Positions 50,801 through 63,200 of a DNA stretch of 64,000 nucleotides are shown here, one piece after another. The notes beneath the pieces are model-generated. The model made no database searches, was not told the origin of the DNA, and saw only the letters and a list, made by a program, of their open reading frames with translations. The DNA is taken from assembly GCF_029227915.1 (NCBI RefSeq), contig NC_079877.1, positions 3,100,001 through 3,164,000 of the forward strand, in the 5' to 3' direction. A program made the position numbers and the translations under genes. Within the stretch, counting starts at the first letter, position 1. Every line of letters starts with the position of its first letter. The stretch is from Hydractinia symbiolongicarpus (lineage: Eukaryota > Cnidaria > Hydrozoa > Anthoathecata > Hydractiniidae).

Positions 50801-51609
50801 AAATGAGCCAATTGGACTCCCAGAAGTAACATTCCTTTTATTTTGACATGATTGCTGGAATTCAATGATTACAATGGGCGTTGTGGTAGCGCCTCACTTA
50901 AAAACTTAGATAAATAAATCATATTTACTGTGGGACCAATCCTGGCCGTTTGCACGCGCTGAATAAATAGGAACAGTTTCAAAATCTGCATTTCCTTGAC
51001 TTTCTAGCGTTATCAATCCGTGTGAGTTACAACGGTTGCGTCACATATTCGTACCAACATGTATTTAGGGACATTTTTCTGATATTACTAGGTTGCATCG
51101 ATTTTAACAGTGAAACGATTGACTGTGGGACTTAATTGAACTAACTTTTGACTGTGTCCTGATAAATGTGATAAATAAGACAATTGGAGTCCAAGAAATA
51201 ACATTCTTTTTAATTTGACATGATTGCCGCAACTCAGCGATTACACTGGGCGCTGTGGTAGCACTTCATTTAAAAATTTAGATAAATAAGTCATTTTTTA
51301 CCGTGGGACCAATCCTAGCCGTTATCGCGCCCTGATGAAATAGCGACAGGTTTAAAAACTACATTTCTTTGACTTTATAACGGTGTGAGTCCGTTTGAGT
51401 TACAACGGTTGCGTCACATAATCGTACTAACATGTTTTTAGCGATATTTTTCTGATATTACTAGGTTGCATCGCTTTTAACAGTGACACGATTGACTGTG
51501 GGACTTAATTGAACTAATTTTTGGACTGTGACCTGATAAATGTGATAAATGAGATAATTGGACCCCAAGAAATAACATTCTTCTTAATTTGACGTGATTG
51601 CCGGAACTC
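47882..51609 (+). repeat. Satellite spacer, 10 monomers
   Basis: 3,728 bp, close to 10 x 372.7. Two ACTGGTCGCAGTGG-type monomers occur here (about 48265 and 48638) where the A'-B spacer has one. The 48989 block then leads to TE3-D with the same spacing (2,621 bp) as before A (2,622 bp). Confidence 0.95.
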
Positions 51610-51780
51610 TTTTTTTTTTTCTTTTCAATTTATTTAAAGTCGATTATTCACATATTTACAATAGTTTCCAAAAAAAAAAAAGTAATTAAGAAAACTAATC
51701 TAAATCGACTAGATTTTTTATGTTTACAATTAAATAAAATCATTTTTTTTATATATATAAACAATAATAACAACAAAGTT

Positions 51781-52646
51781 TTATAAAGCGACCTTACATT
51801 CATCACAGTTACATTTAGATCCGTCCCACATTTTTATCATGCTTCTAAAAACTTTAAGGTTGTCACATCGTTTCAAATGTGATGGTAGGTTATTCCAAAT
51901 CTTTGGTCCCTGGGCTGATAAGCTATTAGTTCCAAAAGTCGCGGTCCTTTTCCTTGAGACTATTAAATTATTTGTATTTTGTTCTCTGACTGTCCTACCG
52001 TTATCATTTAAACAAAATATATCTTTCATAAAAGAGGGCTGCTGTTATTTATAGTTTTAGAGATTTCTATACACAATGACCGTAAGCGATTTACATTCAT
52101 GTGACTCTTGCTGGAATTTTTAAGTAAATTTTCGTATGTACTTACCATATCATTGTATAATTTCGACTGTATCATTGTATCATTTCGACTTTAGATAAAG
52201 ATTTAGAAGAAGAAAAATGCCATATAAGGGAACAATAATTGAAATTTGCGTAGATAAAACTTTGAACTAAAATTTATTTTGCTTGAAAGGATAAGATACT
52301 TCTAAATCGAAATAAGGCATTTAGTTGCGCTGATGCTTTGCGACACAAATCACTAACGTGTCTGTCAAAATTTAATTTATTGTCTATAGTCACACCTAGT
52401 AATTTCACGTTATTTTCACTTTCAATAGTTTTATTTCCTATGTTAAATTTTAGACCTAAATTATCTGCCTTATTCTTTGTCAGAATTATCGAGTGAAACT
52501 TTTCAGGGTTTGCAATCATTTTATTCTCTTTTAACCAGGAGAGGGCAGTTTTAGCTTCGCTTTCTAAAGTATTTATCAAATTAGGAATAGAATTTGAGAA
52601 GTTGGATATTGTGTTATCATCAGCGTAATTATCTGGTTATTATATT
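51781..52646 (-). pseudogene. TE3-D reverse transcriptase, C-terminal part, extra breaks
   Basis: YADD at 52616-52627 and the following blocks match copy A. A Tyr codon after SILSFQAK has become TAA (plus-strand TTA at 52274-52276). One A is missing in the run near 52031, which shifts the C-terminal frame. The first unit of the 22-bp duplication carries a substitution (GTATAATTTCG). It shares the loss of the RT N-terminal half with A-C. Confidence 0.88.
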
Positions 52647-52649
52647 TTT

Positions 52650-53529
52650 CTATAAAAAGTTGGCTTCATTAAAATTTTTGTAACTTCTGTAAATAATTTT
52701 CTTGGATGCTAAGCGTGCTAAATGAGATTTTAAAAATGTTGTTACCATTTGATGATGATCACTTAATCCTGTTTCACATGTTAGTGTGTTTTGAAAACAT
52801 CTGGGTCTATTTGTAAAAATGAAATCTATAGCTGTTCCGTTAGGACTAGCAAAACAAGTTTTGTTTTTGACAAGATTTTCAAGACTAAAAATATCACAGA
52901 AATTATTTAAGGTTTCGAAACCAGAATCGTTCGAGTTATGGCAATCGATATTTATATCACCCATGATTATTATTTTTTCGACTTTATAGAGATCTTATCT
53001 TATCTTTATAGAGATAGCTTTATTTAAAGCTATCTCTAATTCCTCAAAAAAGTTGTTTAAGTTTGAATAATGAGGTGGTCTATAAATACTGATAACTGTC
53101 CATTTTTTATTTGTTATCGTGAACTCTGAGCAAATGATTTTATTATTTGTTATACCCAATTCATTAACTTGTCTACAGGCTATTCCTTTCTTAACATATT
53201 CAATTAACCCTCCTTCATTTTTGTTCCTATCTTTTCTAGTTCTAATTTCATAGTTATCAATATAGAATTGTTTGTTTGGAAAACTCTCATCCAGTTTGGT
53301 TTCAGCAAATACAAAATAATCAGGTGAAAATTTTGTCAGAATTTCTCTTGCATCAATTATTTTGTTTCTGAGACTATTAATGTTTAAATAGCCTAGAAGA
53401 GGTTTGAAAGGGTACTTAATTCGTAATTTATATATTTCATCTAAAGAACTTGGGTGAGAAATATGTGTCGGATTTTGATTATTTCTATTATGACTCCCAA
53501 CACATTCATCAGGAATATCAGATTTATTA
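52650..53529 (-). pseudogene. TE3-D endonuclease with internal stop
   Basis: The same domain, interrupted by the shared TAA at 52995-52997. The second part has CFQNTLTC where A-C have CFQHTLTC. A 10-bp deletion at the ORF1-ORF2 overlap (near 53539) changes how the two frames join. Confidence 0.86.
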
Positions 53530-54966
53530 TCATCGCAAGCCTATTGAATACCCCTGCTGATCTAAAAAATTATTTATAAAAGCTATAAAATTTCGTGCTA
53601 ACATTATCTTACCATTCTCTCGTAAATGTATGCCATCTTTCCATAGGTGTTTTTCTCTGATATTGTTGTGTCTGATGTAGCCATAACCGTGTAGATCGGA
53701 TCCTTCTCTTAATAGTTTGTTAATACTGTTTATTCTATCAGAGTCGACACGTCTGCTCGTAACCAAGGCAGAGATAAAAACTTTTTCTACTCCGTTACGC
53801 ACACATTTTTTTCCGATGTCCAGGATCTGATCGGCAATTTTGTTATCTGACGCTGCATTGAGATGACTTGATAAAAGATTGTTGATTCCTACATGGATAA
53901 CGACAATATCAGGTTTTTCTTGTTCCAGTGTTGAGTGTACGTAATAATTTAAGTTTTCGACACTTGCTCCTGGGAATATCTTAAATCTCACATTTCCATT
54001 TTTTATTTGCTCATTAAATTCTTTCACTCGAATACTTTTTGGTATACTATCGGTCATTATCTGTATCTTCTTAGAATGGTGTACATTTTGATGCTCATGA
54101 TTTGTAGCTAATTGATCTCTTTCGGGAAACGGATTAATAACAGGGTTGGGTCTTCGTCTGTGTGTTACATTATTTTTAAAGATATTTGACGAACGAATAT
54201 GGTTGTTGACATCTACGTGGTGCGTATTTTTACTCTCCTTCGTAAAATTACAATCTTGATCACCCCAACTTTGTTGATTAGAATCGTCATTATCTTCAAC
54301 TCTTAGGTCGTTAAATCTGTTATGATGTAATTCTTCATTTCTATCAACTTTATTTGTAGAAAACCTTGAGGGACCTTTGATTACGTTGTTCCATTGATTA
54401 TGCTGTTTAATCGATTCCACATGTTTACACGTTTCAACTGAATGATCACGTTGATTACTGTTTAAAATTTCGCTAACCAATTTTTTGTAATCCTTTATTT
54501 CTTCTTTAAGGAAATCTATTTCACTCCTCAGTTGTTTAATTAATATATTTGACGAGTTGTCCCCGATCTTGCTCAGTGTATACGAAATAAATTCTTTTAA
54601 ATCGCAAACCTGTGTTGTCAAACTTTTAAATTTAATAAACTGGCCAAAACTTTTAACTTCTTCCTCGTACAGATATCCACTTTTATCTTCGATTAAATCG
54701 TCAACAACATCTTTCTTTTCCTCTGAAAAAGATTCGTCTGTGTTATTTTCTTTCTCCTCTTCTACTTGTTTCACAAATAAATAACTTTCTGTACCATTTC
54801 TCTCCGTTTTGATTAATATATTCTGTTGACATAAATCTTTTAGCGTTTGCTCAATAATTTCAGGATGCAAGTCTTTTGTGTTAGTTACTATGCTGTCATA
54901 GTCAGCTTTCTTTTTCCTTTTATGTATTTCTTTAACAGAATTTAAAACAATATTTTCCAACTCCAT
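53530..54966 (-). CDS. TE3-D ORF1: SGNH-esterase-type ORF1 protein, intact
   Basis: 478 codons from ATG. The last residue is Arg rather than Asp because a 10-bp deletion moved the stop to TGA. Differences from copy A include Arg16Lys, Gln246Lys, Pro345Ser, Asn358His, Phe364Leu, Gly405Arg, Glu439Lys and Ser445Gly. Position 445 is Gly in all copies except A and C. None of the changes touches Ser307, Gly333, Asn362, Asp444 or His447, and the frame is open throughout although D is otherwise the most damaged copy. Domain layout is as in A. No functional ORF2 is present. Confidence 0.88.
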   Translation of the reverse strand: MELENIVLNSVKEIHKRKKKADYDSIVTNTKDLHPEIIEQTLKDLCQQNILIKTERNGTESYLFVKQVEEEKENNTDESFSEEKKDVVDDLIEDKSGYLYEEEVKSFGQFIKFKSLTTQVCDLKEFISYTLSKIGDNSSNILIKQLRSEIDFLKEEIKDYKKLVSEILNSNQRDHSVETCKHVESIKQHNQWNNVIKGPSRFSTNKVDRNEELHHNRFNDLRVEDNDDSNQQSWGDQDCNFTKESKNTHHVDVNNHIRSSNIFKNNVTHRRRPNPVINPFPERDQLATNHEHQNVHHSKKIQIMTDSIPKSIRVKEFNEQIKNGNVRFKIFPGASVENLNYYVHSTLEQEKPDIVVIHVGINNLLSSHLNAASDNKIADQILDIGKKCVRNGVEKVFISALVTSRRVDSDRINSINKLLREGSDLHGYGYIRHNNIREKHLWKDGIHLRENGKIMLARNFIAFINNFLDQQGYSIGLR

Positions 54967-56820
54967 TTGTCCACAGTCAAAACAACAAGTTTTTCAACAC
55001 AGCGATTACACTGGGCGCTGTGGTAGCGCTTCATCTAAAAGTTTAGATAAATAAGTCATTCTTTACTGTGGGACCAATCCTAGCCGTTATCGCGCGCTGA
55101 AGAAACAGCACCAGGTTCAAAAACTACATTTCATTGACTTTCTAACGGTTTCGGTCGGTTTGAGTTACAACGGTTGGGTCACATATTCGTACCAACATGC
55201 ATTTAGCGATATTTTTCTAGCAATACTAGGTTGCATCGCTTTTAACAGTGAAACGATTGATTGTTGGACATATTGAACTAAATTAGGACTGTCACCTTAT
55301 AAATGTGATACGTCAGCCAACTGGACCGCAAGAATAAAACATACTTCTTAATTTGACATGATTGCCGAAACTCAGCGATTACACTGGTCGCAGGGGTAGC
55401 GCTTCACTTAAAAATTTAGATAAATAAGTCATTCTTTACTCTGTGACGAATCCTAGCCGTTATCGCCCGCTAACGAAATAGCGACAGTTTCAAAAACTAC
55501 ATTTCATTGACTTTCTAACGGTATCAATCCGCTCCAGTTACAACTGTTGCGTCACATATCCGTACCAACTTGTATTTAGCGATATTTTTCTCATACTACT
55601 AGGTTGCATCGCTTTTAACAGTGAAACGATTGACTGTGGGACTTAATTGAACTGATTTTGGACTGTGACCTTATAAATGTGATAAATGAGCCAATTGGTC
55701 TCCAAGGAATAACATTCTTCTTAATTTGACATGATTGCTGGAATTCAACGATTATAATGGGCGCTGTGGTAGCACTTCATTAAAAAAACTTAGATAAATA
55801 TGTCATATTTACTGTGGGACCAATCCTGGCCGTTAGCACGCGCTGAATAAATAGGAACAGTTTCAAAAACTACATTTCATTGACTTTCTAGCGGTATCAA
55901 TCCGTTTAAGTTACAACGGTTGCGTCACCTATTCGTACCAACATGTATTTAGCGATATTTTTCGGCTATTACTAGTTACATTGCTTTTAACAGTGAAACA
56001 ATTGACTGTGGGACTTAATTGAACTAAATTTGGACTGTCACCTTATAAATGTGACAAATGACACAATTGCACCCCATGAAATAACATTCTTCTTAATTTG
56101 ACGTGATTGCCGGAACTCAGTGATTGCACTGGGTGCTGTGGTAGCGCTTCATTTAAATAAGAAGAAAAGAAAGTCATTTTTTACTGTGGGACCAATCCTA
56201 GCCGTTAGCGCGCGCTGAAGTAATAGCGACAGTTTCAAAATCTACATTTCATTGAGATTCTAACGGTATCAATTCGCTTCAGTTACAACGGTTGCGTCAC
56301 ATATTTGAACCAACTTGTACTTAGCGATAGTTTTCTGATGTTACTAGGTTGCATCGCTTTTAACAGTGAAACGATTGACTGTGGCACTTAAATGAACTGA
56401 TTTTGGACTGTGACCTTATTAATGTGATAAATGAGCCAATTCGACTCCCACAAATAACATTCCTCCTAATTTGACATGATTGCCGCAACTCAGCGATTAC
56501 ACTGGGCACTGTGGTAGCACTTCATTTAAAAATTTAGATAAAAAAGTCATTCTTTACTGTGGGACCAATCCTAGCCGTTATCGCGCGCTGATCAAACAGC
56601 GACAGGTGCAAAAACTAAATTTCATTGACTTTCTAACCGTGTCAGTCCGTTTGATTTACAACGGTTGGGTCACATATTCGTATTAACATTTCTGATTATG
56701 CTAGGTTGCATTGCTTTTAACAGTGAAACGATTGACTGTGGGACTTAATTAAACTAACTTTGGACTGTGACCTGATAAATGTGACAAATGACACAATTGG
56801 ACCTAAAGAAATAACATTCT

Positions 56821-59800
56821 TCTAAATTCGACATGATTGCCGCAACTCAACGATTACACTGGACACTGTGGCAGCACTTCATTTAAAGATTTAGATAAAA
56901 AGTCATTCTTTACTTTGGGACCAATCCTAGCCCTTATCGCGCGCTGATGAAACAGCGGCACGTGTCAAAACTGAATTTCATTGACTTTCTAACGGTGTCA
57001 GTCCGTTTGAGTTACAACGGTTGGGTCACATAATCGATCTAACATGTATTTAGCGATAGCTTTCTGATATTACTAGGTTGCATCACTTTTAACAGTGAAA
57101 CGATTGACTATGGGACTTAATTGAATTAACTTTGGATTGTGACCTGATAAAAGTGATAAATGACACAATTGGACCACAAGAAATAGCATTCTTCTTAATT
57201 TGACGTGATTGCCGAAACTCAGCGATTGCATTGGGCGCTGTGGTAGCGCTTCATTTAAAGATTAAGAAAAGAAAGTCATTTTTTACTGTGGGACCAACCC
57301 TAGCCGTTAGCACGCCCTGAAGAAATAGAGACAGTTTTAAATACTACATTTCACTGACTTTCTACCGGTGTCAGTCCGTTTGAGTTACAACGGTTGGGTC
57401 ACATATTCGTACCAACATGTATTTAGGAATATTTTTCTAATATTACTAGGTTGCATCCCTTATAACAGTGAAACGATTGACTGTGGGACTTAATTGAACT
57501 AACTTTTGACTGTGACCTAATAAATGTAATAAATAATACAATTAAAGTCCAAGAAAAAACATTCTTCTTAATTTGCCATGATTGCCGGAACTCAGCGATT
57601 GCACTTGGTGCTGTGGTAGCGCTTCATTTAAAAATTTAAAGAAATAAGTCATTTTTTACCGTGGGACCAATTCTAGCCGTTATCGCGCGCTGAAGAACTA
57701 CTGACAGTTTCAAGAACTACATTTCAATGAATTTCTAACGGTCTCAGTCCGTTTGAAATACAACGGTTGCGTCACATATTCGTCCCCACATGTATTTGGG
57801 GAGGTTTACTGATTTTACTAGGTTGTAATTCTTTTAACAGTGAAACGATTGACTGTGGCGCTTAATTGAACTGATTTTGGACTGTGACCTTATTAATGTG
57901 ATAAATGAGCCAATTCGACTCCCACAAATAACATTCCTCCTAATTTGACATGATTGCTGTAATTCAACGATTACAATGGGAGCTGTGGTAGCTCTTCATT
58001 TAAAAATTTACATAAATAAGTCATTCTTTACTGTGGGACCAACCCTAGCCGTTAGCACGCGCTGAAGAAATAGAGACAGTTTTAAATACTACATTTCACT
58101 GACTTTCTACTGGTGTCAGTCCGTTTGAGTTACAACGGTTGGGTCACATATTCGTACCAACATGTATTTAGGAATATTTTTCTAATATTACTAGGTTGCT
58201 TCCCTTATAACAGTGAAACGATTGACTGTGGGACTTAATTGAACTAACTTTTGACTGTGACCTAATAAATGTGATAAATAAAACAATTAAAGTCCAAGAA
58301 AAAACATTCTTCTTAATTTGCCATGATTGGCGCAACTCAGCGATTACACTGGGCACTGGGGTAGCACTTCATTTAAAAATTTAGATAAAAAAGTAATTCT
58401 TTATTGTGGGACCAATCCTAGCCGTTATCGCGCGCTGATGAAACAGCGACAGGTGCAAAATATAAATTTAATTGACTTTCTAACGGTGTCAGTCCGTTTG
58501 AGTTACAACGGTTGGGTCACATAATCGTACTAACATGTATTTAGCGATATTTCTTTGATATTACTAGGTTGCATTGCTTTTAACAGTGAAACGATTGACT
58601 GTGGGACTTAATTAAACTAACTTTGGACTGTGACCTGATAAATGTGACAAATGACACAATTGGACCTAAAGAAATAACATTCTTCTAAATTCGACATGAT
58701 TGCCGCAACTCAACGATTACACTGGACACTGTGGCAGCACTTCATTTAAAGATTTAGATAAAAAGTCATTCTTTACTTTGGGACCAATCCTAGCCCTTAT
58801 CGCGCGCTGATGAAACAGCGGCACGTGTCAAAACTGAATTTCATTGACTTTCTAACAGTGTCAGTCCGTTTGAGTTACAACGGTTGGGTCACATAATCGA
58901 TCTAACATGTATTTAGCGATAGCTTTCTGATATTACTAGGTTGCATCACTTTTAACAGTGAAACGATTGACTATGGGACTTAATTGAATTAACTTTGGAT
59001 TGTGACCTGATAAAAGTGATAAATGACACAATTGGACCACAAGAAATAGCATTCTTCTTAATTTGACGTGATTGCCGAAACTCAGCGATTGCATTGGGCG
59101 CTGTGGTAGCGCTTCATTTAAAGATTAAGAAAAGAAAGTCATTTTTTACTGTGGGACCAACCCTAGCCGTTAGCACGCCCTGAAGAAATAGAGACAGTTT
59201 TAAATACTATATTTCACTGACTTTCTACCGGTGTCAGTCCGTTTGAGTTACAACGGTTGGGTCACATATTCGTACCAACATGTATTTAGGAATATTTTTC
59301 TAATATTACTAGGTTGCATCCCTTATAACAGTGAAACGATTGACTGTGGGACTTAATTGAACTAACTTTTGACTGTGACCTAATAAATGTAATAAATAAT
59401 ACAATTAAAGTCCAAGAAAAAACATTCTTCTTAATTTGCCATGATTGCCGGAACTCAGCGATTGCACTTGGTGCTGTGGTAGCGCTTCATTTAAAAATTT
59501 AAAGAAATAAGTCATTTTTTACCGTGGGACCAATTCTAGCCGTTATCGCGCGCTGAAGAACTACTGACAGTTTCAAGAACTACATTTCAATGAATTTCTA
59601 ACGGTCTCAGTCCGTTTGAAATACAACGGTTGCGTCACATATTCGTCCCCACATGTATTTGGGGAGGTTTACTGATTTTACTAGGTTGTAATTCTTTTAA
59701 CAGTGAAACGATTGACTGTGGCGCTTAATTGAACTGATTTTGGACTGTGACCTTATTAATGTGATAAATGAGCCAATTCGACTCCCACAAATAACATTCC

Positions 59801-59830
59801 TCCTAATTTGAAATGATTGCTGTAATTCAA
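56821..59830 (+). repeat. 5-mer higher-order repeat, 1,863 bp
   Basis: TCTAAATTCGACATGATTGC occurs at 56821 and 58684, exactly 1,863 bp apart, and the following 1.1 kb (through the GAGGTTTACTGATTTTAC monomer) matches closely. The first copy contains the dyad variant GGGAGCTGTGGTAGCTC (57978-57994). In the second copy the homologous position passes into a GGGCACTGGGGTAGCAC monomer, so exchange has replaced the tail of the unit. Confidence 0.82.
57980..57994. other. Satellite dyad, compensated stem variant
   Basis: GAGCT, GTGGT, AGCTC. Relative to the common GCGCT/AGCGC, the left arm has C to A and the right arm has G to T at the paired position, so the 5-bp stem is kept by a double change. 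Confidence 0.7.
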
Positions 59831-60210
59831 CGATTACACTGGGCACTGGGGTAGCACTTCATTTAAAAATTTAGATAAAAAAGTAATTCTTTATTGTGGG
59901 ACCAATCCTAGCCGTTATCGCGCGCTGATGAAACAGCGACAGGTGCAAAATATAAATTTAATTGACTTTCTAACGGTGTCAGTCCGTTTGAGTTACAACG
60001 GTTGGGTCACATAATCGTACTAACATGTATTTAGCGATATTTCTTTGATATTACTAGGTTGCATCGCTTTTAACCGTGAAACAATTGACTGTGGGACTTA
60101 ATTGAACTAAATTTGGACTGTCACCTTATATATGTGATAAGTGAGCCAACTGGACTCCAAGAAACAACAATCTTCTTAATTTGACATGATTGCCGAAACT
60201 CAGCGATTAC

Positions 60211-63200
60211 ACTGGTCGCAGTGGTAGCGCTTCACTTAAAAATTTAGATAAATAAGTCATTCTTTACTCTGTGACGAATCCTAGCCGTTATCGCCCGCTA
60301 ACGAAATAGCGACAGTTTCAAAAACTACATTTCATTGACTTTCTAACGGTATCAATCCGCTCCAGTTACAACTGTTGCGTCACATATCCGTACCAACTTG
60401 TATTTAGCGATATTTTTCTCATACTACTAGGTTGCATCGCTTTTAACAGTGAAACGATTGACTGTGGGACTTAATTGAACTGATTTTGGACTGTGACCTT
60501 ATAAATGTGATAAATGAGCCAATTGGTCTCCAAGGAATAACATTCTTCTTAATTTGACATGATTGCTGGAATTCAACGATTATAATGGGCGCTGTGGTAG
60601 CACTTCATTAAAAAAACTTAGATAAATATGTCATATTTACTGTGGGACCAATCCTGGCCGTTAGCACGCGCTGAATAAATAGGAACAGTTTCAAAAACTA
60701 CATTTCATTGACTTTCTAGCGGTATCAATCCGTTTAAGTTACAACGGTTGCGTCACCTATTCGTACCAACATGTATTTAGCGATATTTTTCGGCTATTAC
60801 TAGTTGCATTGCTTTTAACAGTGAAACAATTGACTGTGGGACTTAATTGAACTAAATTTGGACTGTCACCTTATAAATGTGACAAATGACACAATTGCAC
60901 CCCATGAAATAACATTCTTCTTAATTTGACGTGATTCCCGGAACTCAGCGATTGCACTGGGTGCTGTGGTAGCGCTTCATTTAAATAAGAAGAAAAGAAA
61001 GTTATTTTTTACTGTGGGACCAATCCTAGCCGTTAGCGCGCGCTGAAGTAATAGCGACAGTTTCAAAATCTACATTTCATTGACATTCTAACGGTATCAA
61101 TTCGCTTCAGTTACAACGGTTGCGTCACATATTTGAACCAACTTGTACTTAGCGATAGTTTTCTGATGTTACTAGGTTGCATCGCTTTTAACAGTGAAAC
61201 GATTGACTGTGGCACTTAAATGAACTGATTTTGGACTGTGACCTTATTAATGTGATAAATGAGCCAATTCGACTCCCACAAATAACATTCCTCCTAATTT
61301 GACATGATTGCTGTAATTCAACGATTACAATGAGAGCTGTGGTAGCTCTTCATTTAAAAATTTAAATAAACAAGTCATTTTTTACCGTGGGACCAATCCT
61401 AGCCGTTATCGCGTGCTGAAGAAATAGTGACAGTTTTAAAAACTACATTTCGATGAATTTCTAACGGTGTCAGTCCGTTTGAGTTACAACAGTTGGGTCA
61501 CATATTCGTACCAACATGTATTTAGGAATATTTTTCTAATATTACTAGGTTGCATCACTTTTAACAGTGAAACGATTGACTGTGGGACTTAATTGAACTA
61601 ACTTTGGGCTGTGACCTGATAAATGTGATAAATGAGACAATTGGCGTCCAAGAAATAACATTCTTCTTAATTTGACATGATTGCCGCAACTCAGCGATTA
61701 CACTGGGCACTGTGGTAGCACTTCATTTAAAAATTTAGATAAAAAAGTCATTCTTTACTGTGGGACCAATCCTAGCCGTTATCGCGCGCTGATGAAACAG
61801 CGACAGGTGCAAAATATAAATTTAATTGACTTTCTAACGGTGTCAGTCCGTTTGAGTTATAACGGTTGGGTCACATAATCGTACTAACATGTATTTAGCG
61901 ATATTTCTTTGATATTACTAGGTTGCATCGCTTTTAACCGTGAAACAATTGACTGTGGGACTTAATTGAACTAAATTTGGACTGTCACCTTATATATGTG
62001 ATAAGTGAGCCAACTGGACTCCAAGAAACAACATTCTTCTTAATTTGACATGATTGCCGAAACTCAGCGATTACACTGGTCGCAGTGGTAGCGCTTCACT
62101 TAAAAATTTAGATAAATAAGTCATTCTTTACTCTGTGACGAATCCTAGCCGTTATCGCCCGCTAACGAAATAGCGACAGTTTCAAAAACTACATTTCATT
62201 GACTTTCTAACGGTATCAATCCGCTCCAGTTACAACTGTTGCGTCACATATCCGTACCAACTTGTATTTAGCGATATTTTTCTCATACTACTAGGTTGCA
62301 TCGCTTTTAACAGTGAAACGATTGACTGTGGGACTTAATTGAACTGATTTTGGACTGTGACCTTATAAATGTGATAAATGAGCCAATTGGTCTCCAAGGA
62401 ATAACATTCTTCTTAATTTGACATGATTGCTGGAATTCAACGATTATAATGGGCGCTGTGGTAGCACTTCATTAAAAAAACTTAGATAAATATGTCATAT
62501 TTACTGTGGACCAATCCTGGCCGTTAGCACGCGCTGAATAAATAGGAACAGTTTCAAAAACTACATTTCATTGACTTTCTAGCGGTATCAATCCGTTTAA
62601 GTTACAACGGTTGCGTCACCTATTCGTACCAACATGTATTTAGCGATATTTTTCGGCTATTACTAGTTGCATTGCTTTTAACAGTGAAACAATTGACTGT
62701 GGGACTTAATTGAACTAAATTTGGACTGTCACCTTATAAATGTGACAAATGACACAATTGCACCCCATGAAATAACATTCTTCTTAATTTGACGTGATTC
62801 CCGGAACTCAGCGATTGCACTGGGTGCTGTGGTAGCGCTTCATTTAAATAAGAAGAAAAGAAAGTTATTTTTTACTGTGGGACCAATCCTAGCCGTTAGC
62901 GCGCGCTGAAGTAATAGCGACAGTTTCAAAATCTACATTTCATTGACATTCTAACGGTATCAATTCGCTTCAGTTACAACGGTTGCGTCACATATTTGAA
63001 CCAACTTGTACTTAGCGATAGTTTTCTGATGTTACTAGGTTGCATCGCTTTTAACAGTGAAACGATTGACTGTGGCACTTAAATGAACTGATTTTGGACT
63101 GTGACCTTATTAATGTGATAAATGAGCCAATTCGACTCCCACAAATAACATTCCTCCTAATTTGACATGATTGCTGTAATTCAACGATTACAATGAGAGC

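Larger units (their letters stand above)
51610..55000 (-). mobile_element. TE3 copy D, the most diverged copy
   Basis: 3,391 bp with the same ends and the same shared lesions. Its private changes exceed those of A-C: 11 T's rather than 10 at the tail, a 10-bp deletion at the end of ORF1, a different short sequence at the RT-deletion junction (near 52630-52645), a one-base deletion near 52031 and a nonsense codon at 52274. It lies at the right edge of the composite array. Confidence 0.93.

Noticed and set aside
54557-54784. Plus-strand open frame of 75 codons inside TE3-D
   Set aside because: It is antisense to the acidic part of ORF1, and its Ser/Phe-rich composition is what antisense of Glu/Lys codons gives.
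26626-55000. Four independent TE3 insertions at a preferred target
   Set aside because: The shared RT deletion, TAA and 22-bp duplication and the integer monomer spacing are better explained by copying one insertion.
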